Assembly (NCBI GenBank): GCA_022842205.1
Contig: JALHQA010000003.1
Span: 62,001-126,000 of the forward strand
Source: Hyphomicrobiales bacterium
GTDB taxonomy: Bacteria > Pseudomonadota > Alphaproteobacteria > Rhizobiales > Methylopilaceae
Direction: 5' to 3'
DNA length: 64,000 nt
Shown: positions 1 to 9,110 of the stretch, piece by piece
Position numbering within the stretch: the stretch's first letter is position 1
Layout of the letters: the number at the start of each line of letters is the position of its first letter
Made by a program: the position numbers and the translations under genes
Notes under the pieces: model-generated
What the model was told of the DNA's origin: nothing
Database searches by the model: none
The model's input: only the letters and a program-made list of their open reading frames with translations

Positions 1-241
1 TCCAGGCCGCGGCGGTCGTCACCTTCAGCGTCTCGGGTGCGAGGTCAAAGCCCGTCAGCGTCCTGCCGTTCGCACCGACCTCGACGCCGGTCACCGTCAG
101 GCACACGCCCGAGCAGGCGATCGATGCGCCGAGCGCAATGCCTTCCGGGTCGTAGCCGCTGGCCACGACGATGCGGACAACGCTGTTGTCCGGCTCGGTG
201 GAGACCACGTCTCCGATGTCTGTAACGATGCCTGTGAACAT
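1..241 (-). CDS. ribE: Riboflavin synthase alpha subunit, N-terminal part (cut by window edge)
   Basis: Riboflavin synthase dismutates two molecules of 6,7-dimethyl-8-ribityllumazine into riboflavin, the last step of the pathway, in the cytoplasm. The visible 80 residues begin MFTGIVTDIG, the hallmark start of this family, and contain the lumazine-site pattern around ACSGVCLTV (about residues 46-54), as in the first of the two repeated barrels. The rest lies beyond base 1. It sits 24 bp downstream of ribD on the same strand, so the two are very likely co-transcribed. Identity is firm; only the C-terminal half is unseen. Confidence 0.93.
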   Translation of the reverse strand, partial: MFTGIVTDIGDVVSTEPDNSVVRIVVASGYDPEGIALGASIACSGVCLTVTGVEVGANGRTLTGFDLAPETLKVTTAAAW

Positions 242-265
242 GAAGGACTGTCTTATCTGAAGAAA

Positions 266-1399
266 TCAGTCCCGTTCATATAGGAACAACGTATCCTCGC
301 CTGCCCTGTGCGTTCCGCGAAGGTTAAGCCCTGCCTTCGGCAAGGCCTCCTGGTAGGGCTGCGGGAGGGCATCGACGGCATCCTCGCCGAGCCGGTCCGG
401 GCTCTGGAAGATCGTGGCGGCATCCACCAGCCCGGCCTTCAGAAAGGCCGCGGCCAGCAGCGGTCCGCCCTCCACCATCAGGGTCGTAATTCCCTTTTCA
501 TACAGATGCTTGACTGCGGCTCTCAAATCGATGCCGACGGTGTCCAGCGGGCACCGCAGCACCTCGATCCCGTGCGGCGCCAGCATCAGTTCCGCCTCCC
601 TGCTCGCCCCCGTGTCGGCCAGGACCCAGACCGGCACCTGCCGGGCGGTCACCACGATCTGCGAGGTCAGCGGCAGGCGAATGGCGGAGTCGAAAATAAC
701 GCGGACCGGCGAACGGTCCTCCATCCCCGGCAGCCGCACCGTCAGCAGCGGGTCGTCCGCCAAAACCGTGCCGATCCCCGCCGCAATGGCGTCGGTCTTC
801 GACCGCATGCGGTGAACGAGATCGCGCGCCGCGGCCCCGGTAATCGGCGCGGGCTTGCGGCCCGCGAGCGCCGCCTTGCCGTTTGCCGACACAGCGAGCT
901 TCAGCGTCACGTAAGGGCGTTTGTGGACGATGCGGAATAGATGCCCCGCATGCACCTTCTCGGCTTCATGAGCGCACACGCCGTCGACAACCTCAATGCC
1001 CGCGTCGCGCAGCCGCTTGTAGCCCTGCCCGCCGATGAGCGGGTTCGGATCCTCGATGGTCGAGACGACACGCGCCACGCCGGACTCGACGATGGCGTCT
1101 GCGCAGGGTGGCGTCCGCCCGTGATGGGAGCATGGTTCCAGGCTGACATAGAGAGTGGCGCCGCGCGCCTCGTCCCCGGCTTCCGCCAGCGCCACACGCT
1201 CGGCATGGGGGCGTCCGCCGATCTTGGTCCAGCCGCGGCCAACGACCACGCCGTCCTTCACGACCAGCGCGCCCACCGCCGGGTTCGGCCAGGTGCGGCC
1301 CATCTCGCGCGTGCCCAGCGCAAGCGCCGCCCGCATGTAGCGGGCATCTTCGTCCGGCGCCGCCCCGGACTGGCTTTCCGGTGCGGTCATCAGGTTCAT
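266..1399 (-). CDS. ribD: Bifunctional riboflavin deaminase/reductase RibD
   Basis: Carries out two early riboflavin steps: deamination of the pyrimidine formed from GTP, then NADPH-dependent reduction of the ribosyl side chain. The 377 residues match the usual length of the fused enzyme. The N-terminal deaminase (about 17-160) shows the zinc site HAE at 65-67 and the two cysteines C90 and C99 in [12 protein letters not shown]. The reductase (about 165-370) shows AVSANGK and the EGGP motif. The ATG overlaps the nrdR stop as ATGA, implying translational coupling; a second in-frame ATG four codons later is possible. ribE follows. Confidence 0.96.
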   Translation of the reverse strand: MNLMTAPESQSGAAPDEDARYMRAALALGTREMGRTWPNPAVGALVVKDGVVVGRGWTKIGGRPHAERVALAEAGDEARGATLYVSLEPCSHHGRTPPCADAIVESGVARVVSTIEDPNPLIGGQGYKRLRDAGIEVVDGVCAHEAEKVHAGHLFRIVHKRPYVTLKLAVSANGKAALAGRKPAPITGAAARDLVHRMRSKTDAIAAGIGTVLADDPLLTVRLPGMEDRSPVRVIFDSAIRLPLTSQIVVTARQVPVWVLADTGASREAELMLAPHGIEVLRCPLDTVGIDLRAAVKHLYEKGITTLMVEGGPLLAAAFLKAGLVDAATIFQSPDRLGEDAVDALPQPYQEALPKAGLNLRGTHRAGEDTLFLYERD

Positions 1400-1866
1400 T
1401 GGGGCGTGATGTTGTTTTCGTTGGCGAGTTCCGCGATCGCAACCTCGAAGTCGCGCGCCTCGCGGAAATTCCGATAGACCGACGCGAAGCGCACATACGC
1501 CACGTCGTCCACCACCTTCAGCTCTTCCATCACATATTCGCCGATGACTGAGCTTGGCACTTCCGGCTCGTTCAGCCCTTCGAGCCTTCGCACAACCTTG
1601 CTGGCGATCTCACCGATCTGCTCGGCCTCAACCGGCCGCTTGCGCAGCGCGATCTCGATCGAGCGCTCCAGCTTCTCGCGCTCGAAAGGCACGCGGCGGC
1701 CCGAACTCTTGACCACGACAAGCTCGCGCAGCTGCACGCGCTCGAAGGTCGTGAACCGGCGGTCGCAATTCGTGCAGACGCGGCGGCGCCGGATCGCGGT
1801 TTCGTCCTCGGTGGGCCGCGAGTCCTTCACCTGCGTATCGAGGCTTCCGCAATAAGGACACCGCAT
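1396..1866 (-). CDS. nrdR: Transcriptional repressor NrdR
   Basis: NrdR represses ribonucleotide reductase genes by sensing ATP/dATP. The 156 residues begin MRCPYCGS. A zinc ribbon uses C3, C6, C31 and C34, followed by RRRRVC and RFTTFE, then an ATP-cone domain from about residue 49 ([16 protein letters not shown]). Length and motifs fit the family exactly. It lies 24 bp downstream of glyA and its stop overlaps the ribD start. The glyA-nrdR-ribD-ribE order is the usual one in Hyphomicrobiales. No NrdR box was seen in the window, so its targets are elsewhere. Confidence 0.97.
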   Translation of the reverse strand: MRCPYCGSLDTQVKDSRPTEDETAIRRRRVCTNCDRRFTTFERVQLRELVVVKSSGRRVPFEREKLERSIEIALRKRPVEAEQIGEIASKVVRRLEGLNEPEVPSSVIGEYVMEELKVVDDVAYVRFASVYRNFREARDFEVAIAELANENNITPQ

Positions 1867-1890
1867 GCCCTGCCCCCGAACTTTCCGTTG

Positions 1891-3201
1891 TTACTGCTTT
1901 TCGTAGATCGGGAAGCGCGCGACAAGCTTCTTCACCTGCTCGCGGACCTTGCCTTCCGTCAGGCTGTCTTCCTCGACACCCTTCTGCGACAGCACGCCCA
2001 GAACCTCGGCGATCATGTCGCCGACTTCCTGGAACTCGGCAACGCCGAATCCGCGCGTCGTGCAGGCCGGCGTGCCGAGACGGATACCGGACGACACCAT
2101 CGGCTTTTCCGGGTCGAACGGAATGCCGTTCTTGTTGGTGGTGATGTTGGCGCGTCCGAGCGCGACTTCGGAGACGCGGCCCGTCAGCTTCTTGGGGCGA
2201 AGATCGACCAGGATGAGATGGGAGTCGGTACCGCCCGATACGATGTCGAAGCCGTGGCCCTTGAGGTTCTCGGCCAGCGCGCGCGCATTCTCGATCACGT
2301 TCTTCGCGTAGATCTTGAATTCCGGGCGCAGCGCCTCGCCGAGCGCGACGGCCTTCGCCGCGATGACATGCATCAGCGGGCCGCCCTGCTGGCCGGGGAA
2401 CACGGCGGAATTGATCTTCTTCGCCAGTTCCTCGTCATTGGTCAGGATCATGCCGCCGCGCGGACCGCGCAGGGTCTTGTGCGTCGTGGTCGAGACCACG
2501 TCGGCATAGTCCATCGGATTCGGATGCTGCCCGCCCGCGACGAGGCCGGCGAAATGCGCCATGTCGACGAAGAATTTCGCGCCGACCGCATCCGCGATCT
2601 CGCGGAAGCGCTTGAAGTCCGGATGGCGCGAATAGGCCGAGTGTCCGCCGACGATGACCTTCGGCTTGTGTTCGTGCGCCAGCTTCTCGACCTCGTCATA
2701 GTCGATCAGGTGCGTGTCGCGCGTCACGCTGTAGGGCACCGGCTTGAACCATTTTCCCGACACCGTCACGGGAGAACCGTGCGTCAGATGTCCGCCCGCC
2801 GCGAGATTGAGGCCAAGAAAGGTGTCGCCCGGCTGCATGAGCGCCATGAATACGGCGGCGTTCGCCTGCGCGCCGGAATGCGGCTGCACGTTCGCGAACT
2901 TGGCGTTGAACAGCTTCTTGGCGCGCTCGATCGCCACCTGCTCGACGATATCGACATACTGGCAGCCGCCGTAATAGCGGCGCCCGGGATAGCCCTCGGC
3001 ATATTTGTTGGTGAGCACCGAGCCCTGGGCGTCCAGAACGGCCTGCGAGACGATGTTCTCGGAGGCGATCAGCTCGATCTCCTCGCGCTGGCGCCCGATT
3101 TCCTTCTTCACCGCGGCAAAAATTTCAGGGTCGGCATCCTCAAGAGAATCCGAAAAGAAGCCGTTTGCGCCCGCAGCGGCGCCCGAAATGGTCGCGGTCA
3201 T
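1891..3201 (-). CDS. glyA: Serine hydroxymethyltransferase
   Basis: PLP enzyme interconverting serine plus tetrahydrofolate with glycine plus 5,10-methylene-tetrahydrofolate, the main source of one-carbon units. The 436 residues are family length. The PLP lysine is K242 in [21 protein letters not shown] (about 45-52), [11 protein letters not shown] and [13 protein letters not shown] are all present. The ATG at 3201 is the only good start. A hairpin lies just upstream in the leader. It heads the glyA-nrdR-ribD-ribE run. Methylene-THF made here is the substrate of MetF, encoded about 20 kb away. Confidence 0.97.
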   Translation of the reverse strand: MTATISGAAAGANGFFSDSLEDADPEIFAAVKKEIGRQREEIELIASENIVSQAVLDAQGSVLTNKYAEGYPGRRYYGGCQYVDIVEQVAIERAKKLFNAKFANVQPHSGAQANAAVFMALMQPGDTFLGLNLAAGGHLTHGSPVTVSGKWFKPVPYSVTRDTHLIDYDEVEKLAHEHKPKVIVGGHSAYSRHPDFKRFREIADAVGAKFFVDMAHFAGLVAGGQHPNPMDYADVVSTTTHKTLRGPRGGMILTNDEELAKKINSAVFPGQQGGPLMHVIAAKAVALGEALRPEFKIYAKNVIENARALAENLKGHGFDIVSGGTDSHLILVDLRPKKLTGRVSEVALGRANITTNKNGIPFDPEKPMVSSGIRLGTPACTTRGFGVAEFQEVGDMIAEVLGVLSQKGVEEDSLTEGKVREQVKKLVARFPIYEKQ

Positions 3202-3234
3202 AAAGAAACTCCTGGCCGGCGGCGGAAAATAGCC

Positions 3235-3258
3235 CCACCCGGCATCTCAGCCGGGTGG
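3235..3258 (-). terminator. Hairpin upstream of glyA, possible terminator or attenuator
   Basis: A perfect 9-bp stem, CCACCCGGC and GCCGGGTGG, with a 6-nt loop. On the minus strand it is followed by GGGCTATTTTCC, a short T-run. It sits between the DUF6898 gene and glyA, so it could end the upstream transcript or attenuate entry into glyA. No riboswitch consensus was recognised. Confidence 0.4.
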
Positions 3259-3409
3259 ATTACCATATCGGGTAGCCGCGGGCCAAGGGGGCCGCGCTTA
3301 TTGTGGCGCAGAGTTATCAGCTCCGTCTCGCCGGGTTCCTGAACACCCCTGCCCCCGCGCTGTTCGTAGCGCGCCGGGCAGTCACCGGAAGATTACAGGA
3401 TGCCGCAGA

Positions 3410-3637
3410 CTAGAGGATGCCCTCGCGCTTCAGCCGCTGGCGCAGCTTGCCGAGCGCGAGGCGCTGAAGATCGTGCCGCGCCGCGTGGGCGGGCCCCACC
3501 GCCGACACCTCGATGCCGGACGCGGCATGGATCGCCGAGACTTTGAGGCTCGCGCCAATGGAATAGAATTCGAGGAAAACCTCGCCGAGATCCGGTTCTC
3601 CCGAATCACTACTGGATGGAGGCGATCTGTCCGACAC
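3410..3637 (-). CDS. DUF6898 family small protein
   Basis: A 75-residue soluble protein of unknown function. The core GEVFLEFYSIGASLKVSAI, followed by GIEVSAVGPA and a basic C-terminus ending LRQRLKREGIL, matches my recollection of the small DUF6898 family of Hyphomicrobiales. The start is a GTG at 3637, inside the 3' end of the L,D-transpeptidase gene, giving a 29-nt overlap. No other in-frame start precedes the conserved core. The overlap suggests co-translation with the transpeptidase. No membrane segment or catalytic motif is visible. Confidence 0.7.
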   Translation of the reverse strand: MSDRSPPSSSDSGEPDLGEVFLEFYSIGASLKVSAIHAASGIEVSAVGPAHAARHDLQRLALGKLRQRLKREGIL

Positions 3638-4841
3638 CGTCGAGATTGTAGACGTCGTCGCGGAACTGCACCACGCCCTCGGCGTCGGCCCAGGCCGTGA
3701 TATAGACCCAATGCACAGACACCGGCGTCTTCAGCTTGGCGTCGATGCGCCCGCCGGAGCGGATGGCCTCGTCGATCTGCGGACGGTCCCAACCCTCGGT
3801 CTCGCGCAGCAGCCACTCGGCGAGCTCGCGTACATTCTGAACACGCACGCAGCCCGAGGAATGGAAGCGCGCGTTTTCGCCGAACAGACCCTTCGAGGGC
3901 GTGTCGTGCATGTACACGCCGTCCTTGTTCGGCATGTTGATGCGCATTGTGCCCATCGAATTCAGATCGCCCGGATCCTGCGTGAAGCGATAGTCCATCG
4001 CCTCGTCGGACTGCCAATTCACCTGCTCCGGCAGAAGCTCGTCGCCGCGCTGCGTGAAGATGCGGATCTTGTTCTTGGTCAGGTAGTCCGGCTCCTTCTG
4101 CATCTTCGGGATCAGGTCCTTCCTGATGATGGATGCCGGCACGGTCCAATACGGGTTGAAGTTCACTTCCTGGATCTTCACCGCGAGCTGCGGCGACTGG
4201 CGGTCGATCTTGCCGACGACGGCCGTGTGACGCAGTTCGACCATGCCGTCCGCCACCGCCTCGACCTCCTGGCCGGGAATGTTCACGGTCACGAAGCGGC
4301 GGTCGAGCTTCTTCGTCAGCGTCTCAAGGCGCTGCATGCTCATTTCGATCTGATGGCGGCGCATCGCGACCGGCACGTTCATCGCCTTGCGCGTGTCGGG
4401 GCCGACCGCGCCGTTCACGATAAGGCCATGGCGCGCCTGGAAGCGTTTCACGGCCGCATCCACATAGGAATCGAACACATCCGAACTGCCGAGATTTGGC
4501 GGCAGATCACCCGAAACCGTCAGGCGCTGCCGGATCACGACGACGTCGGGATGGCGCTTGCCGAGCTGCAGAACCTGGCCTTCCGGCACCATCGGCCAGC
4601 CGCCCATCTGCTCGATCTGTATGTATTTCTGCAGAGCGAACTGGCTCGCTTCGAGCGTCTGCTTGCTGAGGATCGGAACCGAGCTTTTCGGCATGCGCGC
4701 GGAGGACGGGGCGCTGTCATAGCGCTGAACCCATTCGACCTGCGCGAAAGCGCCCTGCATCGTCAGCGCGAGAGCGCCGAGCACGACGCCGATACGCGCC
4801 GGCATGCCACGAAAAGCCAATGCAATTGCAGGTGCCGTCAT
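3609..4841 (-). CDS. Secreted L,D-transpeptidase with peptidoglycan-binding domain
   Basis: Periplasmic enzyme expected to form 3-3 peptidoglycan cross-links or attach proteins to the wall. Starting at ATG 4841 the protein has 410 residues. An N-terminal signal peptide ends near AFAQ (about residue 33). A peptidoglycan-binding domain lies around 95-150 (LGKRHPDVVVIRQRL and FQARHGL). The YkuD catalytic domain is C-terminal, with H312 in YMHDTPSK and nucleophile C331 in HSSGCVRV. This layout resembles the larger YcbB-like group. An upstream in-frame ATG at 4895 and a downstream one at 4805 are alternatives. LdtR, a known regulator of such enzymes, is encoded 8 kb away. Confidence 0.9.
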   Translation of the reverse strand: MTAPAIALAFRGMPARIGVVLGALALTMQGAFAQVEWVQRYDSAPSSARMPKSSVPILSKQTLEASQFALQKYIQIEQMGGWPMVPEGQVLQLGKRHPDVVVIRQRLTVSGDLPPNLGSSDVFDSYVDAAVKRFQARHGLIVNGAVGPDTRKAMNVPVAMRRHQIEMSMQRLETLTKKLDRRFVTVNIPGQEVEAVADGMVELRHTAVVGKIDRQSPQLAVKIQEVNFNPYWTVPASIIRKDLIPKMQKEPDYLTKNKIRIFTQRGDELLPEQVNWQSDEAMDYRFTQDPGDLNSMGTMRINMPNKDGVYMHDTPSKGLFGENARFHSSGCVRVQNVRELAEWLLRETEGWDRPQIDEAIRSGGRIDAKLKTPVSVHWVYITAWADAEGVVQFRDDVYNLDGVGQIASIQ

Positions 4842-5038
4842 GTCTGCAAATGTCCCCGTAGATGCGAAAACCCTGCCCGTACCGTCGCGTAACACGAGTG
4901 CGGTTAACGGACAACGAGCGCGGGCTCACCCTTGGGGCGACTCGCGGCTTCGTTATTCCCTTCAGAAGCCAGTGCTTTGGGGCCAAACCGTGTCGCGTTT
5001 CGCGGCGGCGGCGCGGTGTTGCGGTTCGGTGACAGGGT

Positions 5039-5881
5039 TCAAAGGCTCGGCGGCTGCAATTCGATGCCCGCGTTCAGCCTGAGATCGAGCTGATGCGGCG
5101 AAAACTTGTAGTGCAGTTCCGGCGGCCGCGGCATCGGCATCGGCACCGTCCAGTAGGACGAGACCTCTACCGGCGGAGGCAGCGGCGGCGCGAGCATGCT
5201 GGACGACGCAAATTCATTCGGCGCCTGGCAGGCGCTGCCGAAGGCGACATTGGTCGCCACCCAGAACGGCACCACGCCCACGACGACGATCAGCGCCGGT
5301 GCGCCCGGATGCCACGCACCGCGCCGCCCCTTCAGCACGGCCAGTGCGATGAACATCAGCGAGGCGGCGAGGAAGATCGAGCCGTAGAGGAAATCCCACC
5401 ACTGCAGGCAGAGCGCATAGGGATTCACGCCGGCCCAGACGGCGAGCAGGCTGGCCGCCGCCGCCACCGGCACGATCGCCGCGACGTACCAATGCGGCGC
5501 AAGCGGCGCCATCGCCTGGCGCAAACGGCTCGCCCCCGCCGGCGCTGTCCAGGCCGGCATCATGTCCATGGCCTGCTGGAACAGCCGGTCCGGATCCTGA
5601 TCCTCCGCCATCAGATCGTCCGAACCTCGGTCCGCGCTTTCGCTTTCCGGCGTATCGGCTTCACGGGTCTCGGTTTCCGGCGTTTCGGGTGAACCTTCGT
5701 CATCGCCCGGCAGAACCGGCACGGTGGCTGGTGTCGTCTCGTGAACTTCCAGCTTCTTGTCGTCGTCCGGCGCGATGGCGAGACGATGGCTGACAACCGG
5801 GCGCTCCAGCTCCTCGGCGGCGGTCTCGACCGTCGCCTTGGTCCTGCTCGCTTCGCGGAATGCCTGCCATCCCCCGCTCAC
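5039..5881 (-). CDS. Membrane protein of unknown function with acidic cytoplasmic N-terminus
   Basis: I do not recognise this 280-residue protein. The first about 115 residues are hydrophilic and acidic, with a run rich in Pro, Glu and Thr (about 60-85). Three hydrophobic segments follow, centred near residues 155 (VAAIVPVAAAASLLAVWAGV), 180 (IFLAASLMFIALAVL) and 205 (LIVVVGVVPFWVATNVAFG). The C-terminal tail of about 60 residues is proline-rich. The start overlaps the stop of the next gene as ATGA, so the two form one translational unit. The pair diverges from the AAA+ ATPase gene, suggesting a shared process. No homologue can be named from sequence alone. Confidence 0.72.
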   Translation of the reverse strand: MSGGWQAFREASRTKATVETAAEELERPVVSHRLAIAPDDDKKLEVHETTPATVPVLPGDDEGSPETPETETREADTPESESADRGSDDLMAEDQDPDRLFQQAMDMMPAWTAPAGASRLRQAMAPLAPHWYVAAIVPVAAAASLLAVWAGVNPYALCLQWWDFLYGSIFLAASLMFIALAVLKGRRGAWHPGAPALIVVVGVVPFWVATNVAFGSACQAPNEFASSSMLAPPLPPPVEVSSYWTVPMPMPRPPELHYKFSPHQLDLRLNAGIELQPPSL

Positions 5882-6336
5882 GGCTCATAATCTCCGTCGA
5901 AACCGAAACGCAGCATGCATGTGAAGTACGGCTCGCCGTCCTTCATCACCGGCTTGTTCAGGAACAGCAGGTACGGGATAAGGCTGCCCTCGCGGCAGAA
6001 GTTCTTGAGCCAGTTCCAGTCCTCCCACTCCTGCAATTTTTCCAGCAGGGACTTGGGAATGAGCCTTGGAATCGGCACAAAGCGCCGTCCTTCCTGCAAC
6101 GGTGCGAGGTAGCTCTGCTCCAGATGTTCACGGAGCGGCTGTTCGCCCAGTACATGACACTTTTCAGGCTCAAGCCTGACCATTGAGAGAAAATACTCGG
6201 CCGTCGGCACCGAAAGGGCCAGCCGGTTCAGTTCCGCCGCGGAACAGGGGCGGTCTTCCGGCAGCATGGCCAGGTCGAGTATATGTGGAACGTATAGGCG
6301 GTAGAGGTCTTCGCCCGTGAAAACTTGGTCGTCCAT
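5878..6336 (-). CDS. Soluble protein of unknown function, coupled to a membrane protein
   Basis: Unrecognised protein of 152 residues from ATG 6336; a TTG at 6360 would add eight. It is tryptophan- and leucine-rich (LLEKLQEWEDWNWLKNFC), has no signal peptide or membrane segment, and ends MLRFGFDGDYEP. Its stop overlaps the next gene as ATGA. Its 5' end overlaps the divergent AAA+ gene by about 20 bp: GTG 6317 and ATG 6336 face outward, each with a purine-rich stretch upstream. One could suspect a substrate or adaptor for the ATPase, but that rests only on position. Confidence 0.68.
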   Translation of the reverse strand: MDDQVFTGEDLYRLYVPHILDLAMLPEDRPCSAAELNRLALSVPTAEYFLSMVRLEPEKCHVLGEQPLREHLEQSYLAPLQEGRRFVPIPRLIPKSLLEKLQEWEDWNWLKNFCREGSLIPYLLFLNKPVMKDGEPYFTCMLRFGFDGDYEP

Positions 6337-7324
6337 CACCACGCTACCCCCACCCGACAACCGCTACTGGATCGCGGACGGAGACGAGATTTGGAAGGAC
6401 CCCACCGGCCGAACGCCGGAGGATCAGCGCGAGGCCGCGCTGCAAGCCTATCCCGATCCGCCACCCGCGGAAGCCGCCGCACCGATGATGCCGCCGCCGC
6501 CGCCCGCTCCTCCTCCTACTTTTGAAGAAATTTTCGCGGGCCTGCAATCTCTTGTTGGCCTCGAAAGCGTCAAGGAAGAGCTAATGGCGCTCTACGACGC
6601 GGCCTATTCCATTGCCGCCATTGTAAAAGCCGGCGGTACCGTCGAAGAAATGCCGACTCTGCACATGGCTTTTCTTGGCAATCCCGGCACAGGCAAAACA
6701 ACGGTCGCCCGGCTCTGCGGCGCAATGTTCCAGCAGATGGGTTTTCTGCGCACGAACACGTTCATCGAGGTCGATCGCGGCTCGCTCGTCGGCGCCTATA
6801 TCGGCAAGACGGAGGAAAATCTCCGCCACAAGATCGCCAGCGCCATCGACGGCGTGCTGTTCATCGACGAGGCCCACGCTCTCTTCAAGAAGGACTCGCC
6901 GCGCGATTTCGGCGGCGACGCCATCAACCTGCTCGTGAAGGCGATGGAGGACGAGCGCCACCGCCTCGTCGTCATCCTCGCCGGCTATTCGGACGAGATG
7001 CAGGAGTTCCTCGATTCCAATTCCGGCCTGCGTTCGCGCGTCGGGCGCACCGTCAAATTCCCGGATTACACGGTCGAGGAACTGATCGAGGTGTTCCAGC
7101 AATTCGCCGCCAAATCCGGCTGGCAGCTCGACGAGGCCGGCCAGGAAGCGCTGAAGAAGACCGTCACCGCGGTCTACGAAAACCGCGATCCGCATTTCGG
7201 CAATGCGCGCGACATGCGCCGCCTGCTCGACCGGGTGCGCGAACGCCACGGCAAGCGCCTCAGAACCGAAGGCGCCGCCGATCCGCGCATCATCACGGCC
7301 GGCGATATTCCCGAGACGTTTTAG
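6317..7324 (+). CDS. CbxX/CfqX-type AAA+ ATPase
   Basis: A single-domain AAA+ protein of 335 residues from GTG 6317, with AGAGG nine bases upstream. A proline-rich linker (PPPPPAPPP, about 56-67) joins a short N-terminal region to the ATPase core. The core has Walker A GNPGTGKT (about 121-128), pore-loop region GSLVGAYIGKTEE, Walker B GVLFIDEAHAL and arginine-finger region NSGLRSRVGR. It belongs to the group holding CbbX, SpoVK and EccA. No Rubisco or type VII secretion genes are nearby, so it is neither a CbbX nor an EccA by context. It diverges from two unknown genes and probably remodels a partner protein. Confidence 0.88.
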   Translation: MKTWSSITTLPPPDNRYWIADGDEIWKDPTGRTPEDQREAALQAYPDPPPAEAAAPMMPPPPPAPPPTFEEIFAGLQSLVGLESVKEELMALYDAAYSIAAIVKAGGTVEEMPTLHMAFLGNPGTGKTTVARLCGAMFQQMGFLRTNTFIEVDRGSLVGAYIGKTEENLRHKIASAIDGVLFIDEAHALFKKDSPRDFGGDAINLLVKAMEDERHRLVVILAGYSDEMQEFLDSNSGLRSRVGRTVKFPDYTVEELIEVFQQFAAKSGWQLDEAGQEALKKTVTAVYENRDPHFGNARDMRRLLDRVRERHGKRLRTEGAADPRIITAGDIPETF

Positions 7325-7340
7325 CCACGGCAAAGAAAAA

Positions 7341-7362
7341 GCCCGCTCCTTCCGGAGCGGGC
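7341..7362 (-). terminator. Intrinsic terminator of the chemoreceptor gene
   Basis: A perfect 9-bp stem, GCCCGCTCC and GGAGCGGGC, with loop TTCC. On the minus strand it is followed by TTTTTCTTT, so it ends transcription from the chemoreceptor operon. It lies between convergent genes and may also slow plus-strand reading from the AAA+ gene. Confidence 0.85.
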
Positions 7363-7397
7363 CCACTCTGTGTTGTTACGCTTACGCCGCTAACGCG

Positions 7398-9083
7398 TTA
7401 AGCCGCACGAACCCGCAGCAGGAAGCCTTCCATCGCGTGGCGCATCCTGCCGGAACGCTCCAGCATGTCGCCGATGGCGCTGCGCATCTCGCTGGAGATT
7501 TCGCCGGTCCGCGTCGCGGACGAGCTGACCTCGCCGATCGCCGTCGACACCTGCTGGGTGCCGGTGGCGGCTTCGGCGATGTTGCGCGCGATCTCGATCG
7601 TCGCCGCGTTCTGCTCTTCGGCGGCAGCTGCCATGGCGGCCGCGCGCTCGGAGATCGTCTTGACCATTCCGGCGACAGACGCGGTGGCGTCGATCGACAG
7701 ATCGGCGGCCGTTTTCATCTCCGAGATCTGGCGATCGATTTCCTCGGTCGCCTTGGAGGTTTGCTCGGCCAGCGCCTTCACTTCCGAGGCGACGACCGCG
7801 AAGCCGCGGCCGGCATCGCCCGCGCGGGCGGCCTCGATCGTGGCGTTGAGCGCGAGAAGATTGGTCTGCTCGGCGATGTCGTTGATGAGCCGCGTCACAT
7901 CGCCGATCTTGGCGACGACGTTCTGCAGGCTGGTCACGGCACCGTTGCTCCGCTCCACCTCGGCCTCCGCCTCGATGGCGATCTTCGAGGAAGCATGGAT
8001 CTGGCCGTTGATCTCGCGGATCGAGGCCGACAGCTCCTCGGTCGCCGTCGCCACCGTCTGTACGTTCGCGGTCGCCTGCTCGGACGCCGACGACACCGTC
8101 AGCGACCGGTCCGTGGTGTCGGACGCGATCGAGGCGAGAGTCGAGGCCGTGACGTTGAGCTGCTCCGACGCACCCATGATGTCGCTCGAGAGCGTCATGA
8201 CGGTCTGCTCGAACTCCGAGGCGACACGTTCCATCTCCGCGCGTTTCTCGGCCTGCGCGGCCGCGGCCGCGCGTTCGGCATCGGCTTCCAGTTCGCGCGT
8301 GCGCTGCAGGTTCTCGCGGAACACGCCGAGCGCACCCGTGAGACGCCCGAGTTCGTCGCGCCGCCTGGTCGCCGGAACCTGTACCGACAGGTCTCCGCCG
8401 GCCAGCCGTTTTGTGGCATCGGCCAGGAAGGCCAGCGGGCGCGAAACCATTGCGTAGTTCAGGAAGCCGAGCATGGCGGCAAAACCCGCGATCACGAGCG
8501 CGCTGACGAGCGCGATCATCTTCACAAGACCAAGCTCGTTCTGCTGGACTTCGGCCAGTTCGGACTGGCGTGCTCCGAGCGCGGTGCGAAGCCCGTCGAA
8601 TTTTTCGCCGATCTGCGCGATTGCTGCGGCGCTCTCGCCGGTGGCCTCCATGGCCTTGGCCAGATCGACCGTCATCGGATCGCGCATCAGCTGGATCTGT
8701 TTGCCGATATAGCCGTCGAGCCAGGCCTTCCATTCGGACTGGATCGTCTGGACGCCGTCCGCGCCCGCGATGCCGGTGGCCGCGACCTCCTTGTCGATTG
8801 CCTCAAGACCTCCGGAGATTTTGCCGGACATGTCCTCGACCTCGCCGACCCAGCGGCGGTCGCCGGTCAGCAGGAAGTTCTTGACCGAGACGACCTGGTT
8901 GAGAACGTCGGCCTCCACCCCGCCGATGTCCTTGATCACCGATTGAAGCCGACCATTCTCCGTCACGGCGGCCGCCGCCGTGACCGATTTGGTGTATGCG
9001 ACATAACTCGACAGCACGCCGATCAGCGCCATCATGGCAAACGCCGCGACGCCTTTCGCTGTGACTGAAAGATTGTTCAACAT
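7398..9083 (-). CDS. Methyl-accepting chemotaxis protein
   Basis: Transmembrane chemoreceptor of 561 residues. TM1 lies near 8-30. A periplasmic helical domain of about 155 residues follows. TM2 is near 186-208, HAMP at about 210-262, and the cytoplasmic coiled coil carries the signalling tip [27 protein letters not shown]. The C-terminus ends RVRAA without a CheB/CheR-binding pentapeptide. A secreted protein is encoded 27 bp upstream, almost certainly in the same operon. No other che genes are in the window, so it probably feeds a chemotaxis array encoded elsewhere. The ligand is unknown. Confidence 0.95.
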   Translation of the reverse strand: MLNNLSVTAKGVAAFAMMALIGVLSSYVAYTKSVTAAAAVTENGRLQSVIKDIGGVEADVLNQVVSVKNFLLTGDRRWVGEVEDMSGKISGGLEAIDKEVAATGIAGADGVQTIQSEWKAWLDGYIGKQIQLMRDPMTVDLAKAMEATGESAAAIAQIGEKFDGLRTALGARQSELAEVQQNELGLVKMIALVSALVIAGFAAMLGFLNYAMVSRPLAFLADATKRLAGGDLSVQVPATRRRDELGRLTGALGVFRENLQRTRELEADAERAAAAAQAEKRAEMERVASEFEQTVMTLSSDIMGASEQLNVTASTLASIASDTTDRSLTVSSASEQATANVQTVATATEELSASIREINGQIHASSKIAIEAEAEVERSNGAVTSLQNVVAKIGDVTRLINDIAEQTNLLALNATIEAARAGDAGRGFAVVASEVKALAEQTSKATEEIDRQISEMKTAADLSIDATASVAGMVKTISERAAAMAAAAEEQNAATIEIARNIAEAATGTQQVSTAIGEVSSSATRTGEISSEMRSAIGDMLERSGRMRHAMEGFLLRVRAA

Positions 9084-9110
9084 GACGAGTGCCCCCTTCG
9101 TCCGTACTCG

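Noticed and set aside
1888-3342. A long plus-strand open frame opposite glyA
   Set aside because: Composition is arginine-, histidine- and glycine-rich without domain features; glyA on the minus strand is unambiguous.
6317-7324. Naming the AAA+ protein CbbX (Rubisco activase)
   Set aside because: Only fold-level motifs match and no Rubisco genes are in the window.
7203-9068. Long plus-strand open frame opposite the chemoreceptor
   Set aside because: No family pattern is visible and it starts inside the AAA+ gene in another frame; the chemoreceptor motifs lie on the minus strand.
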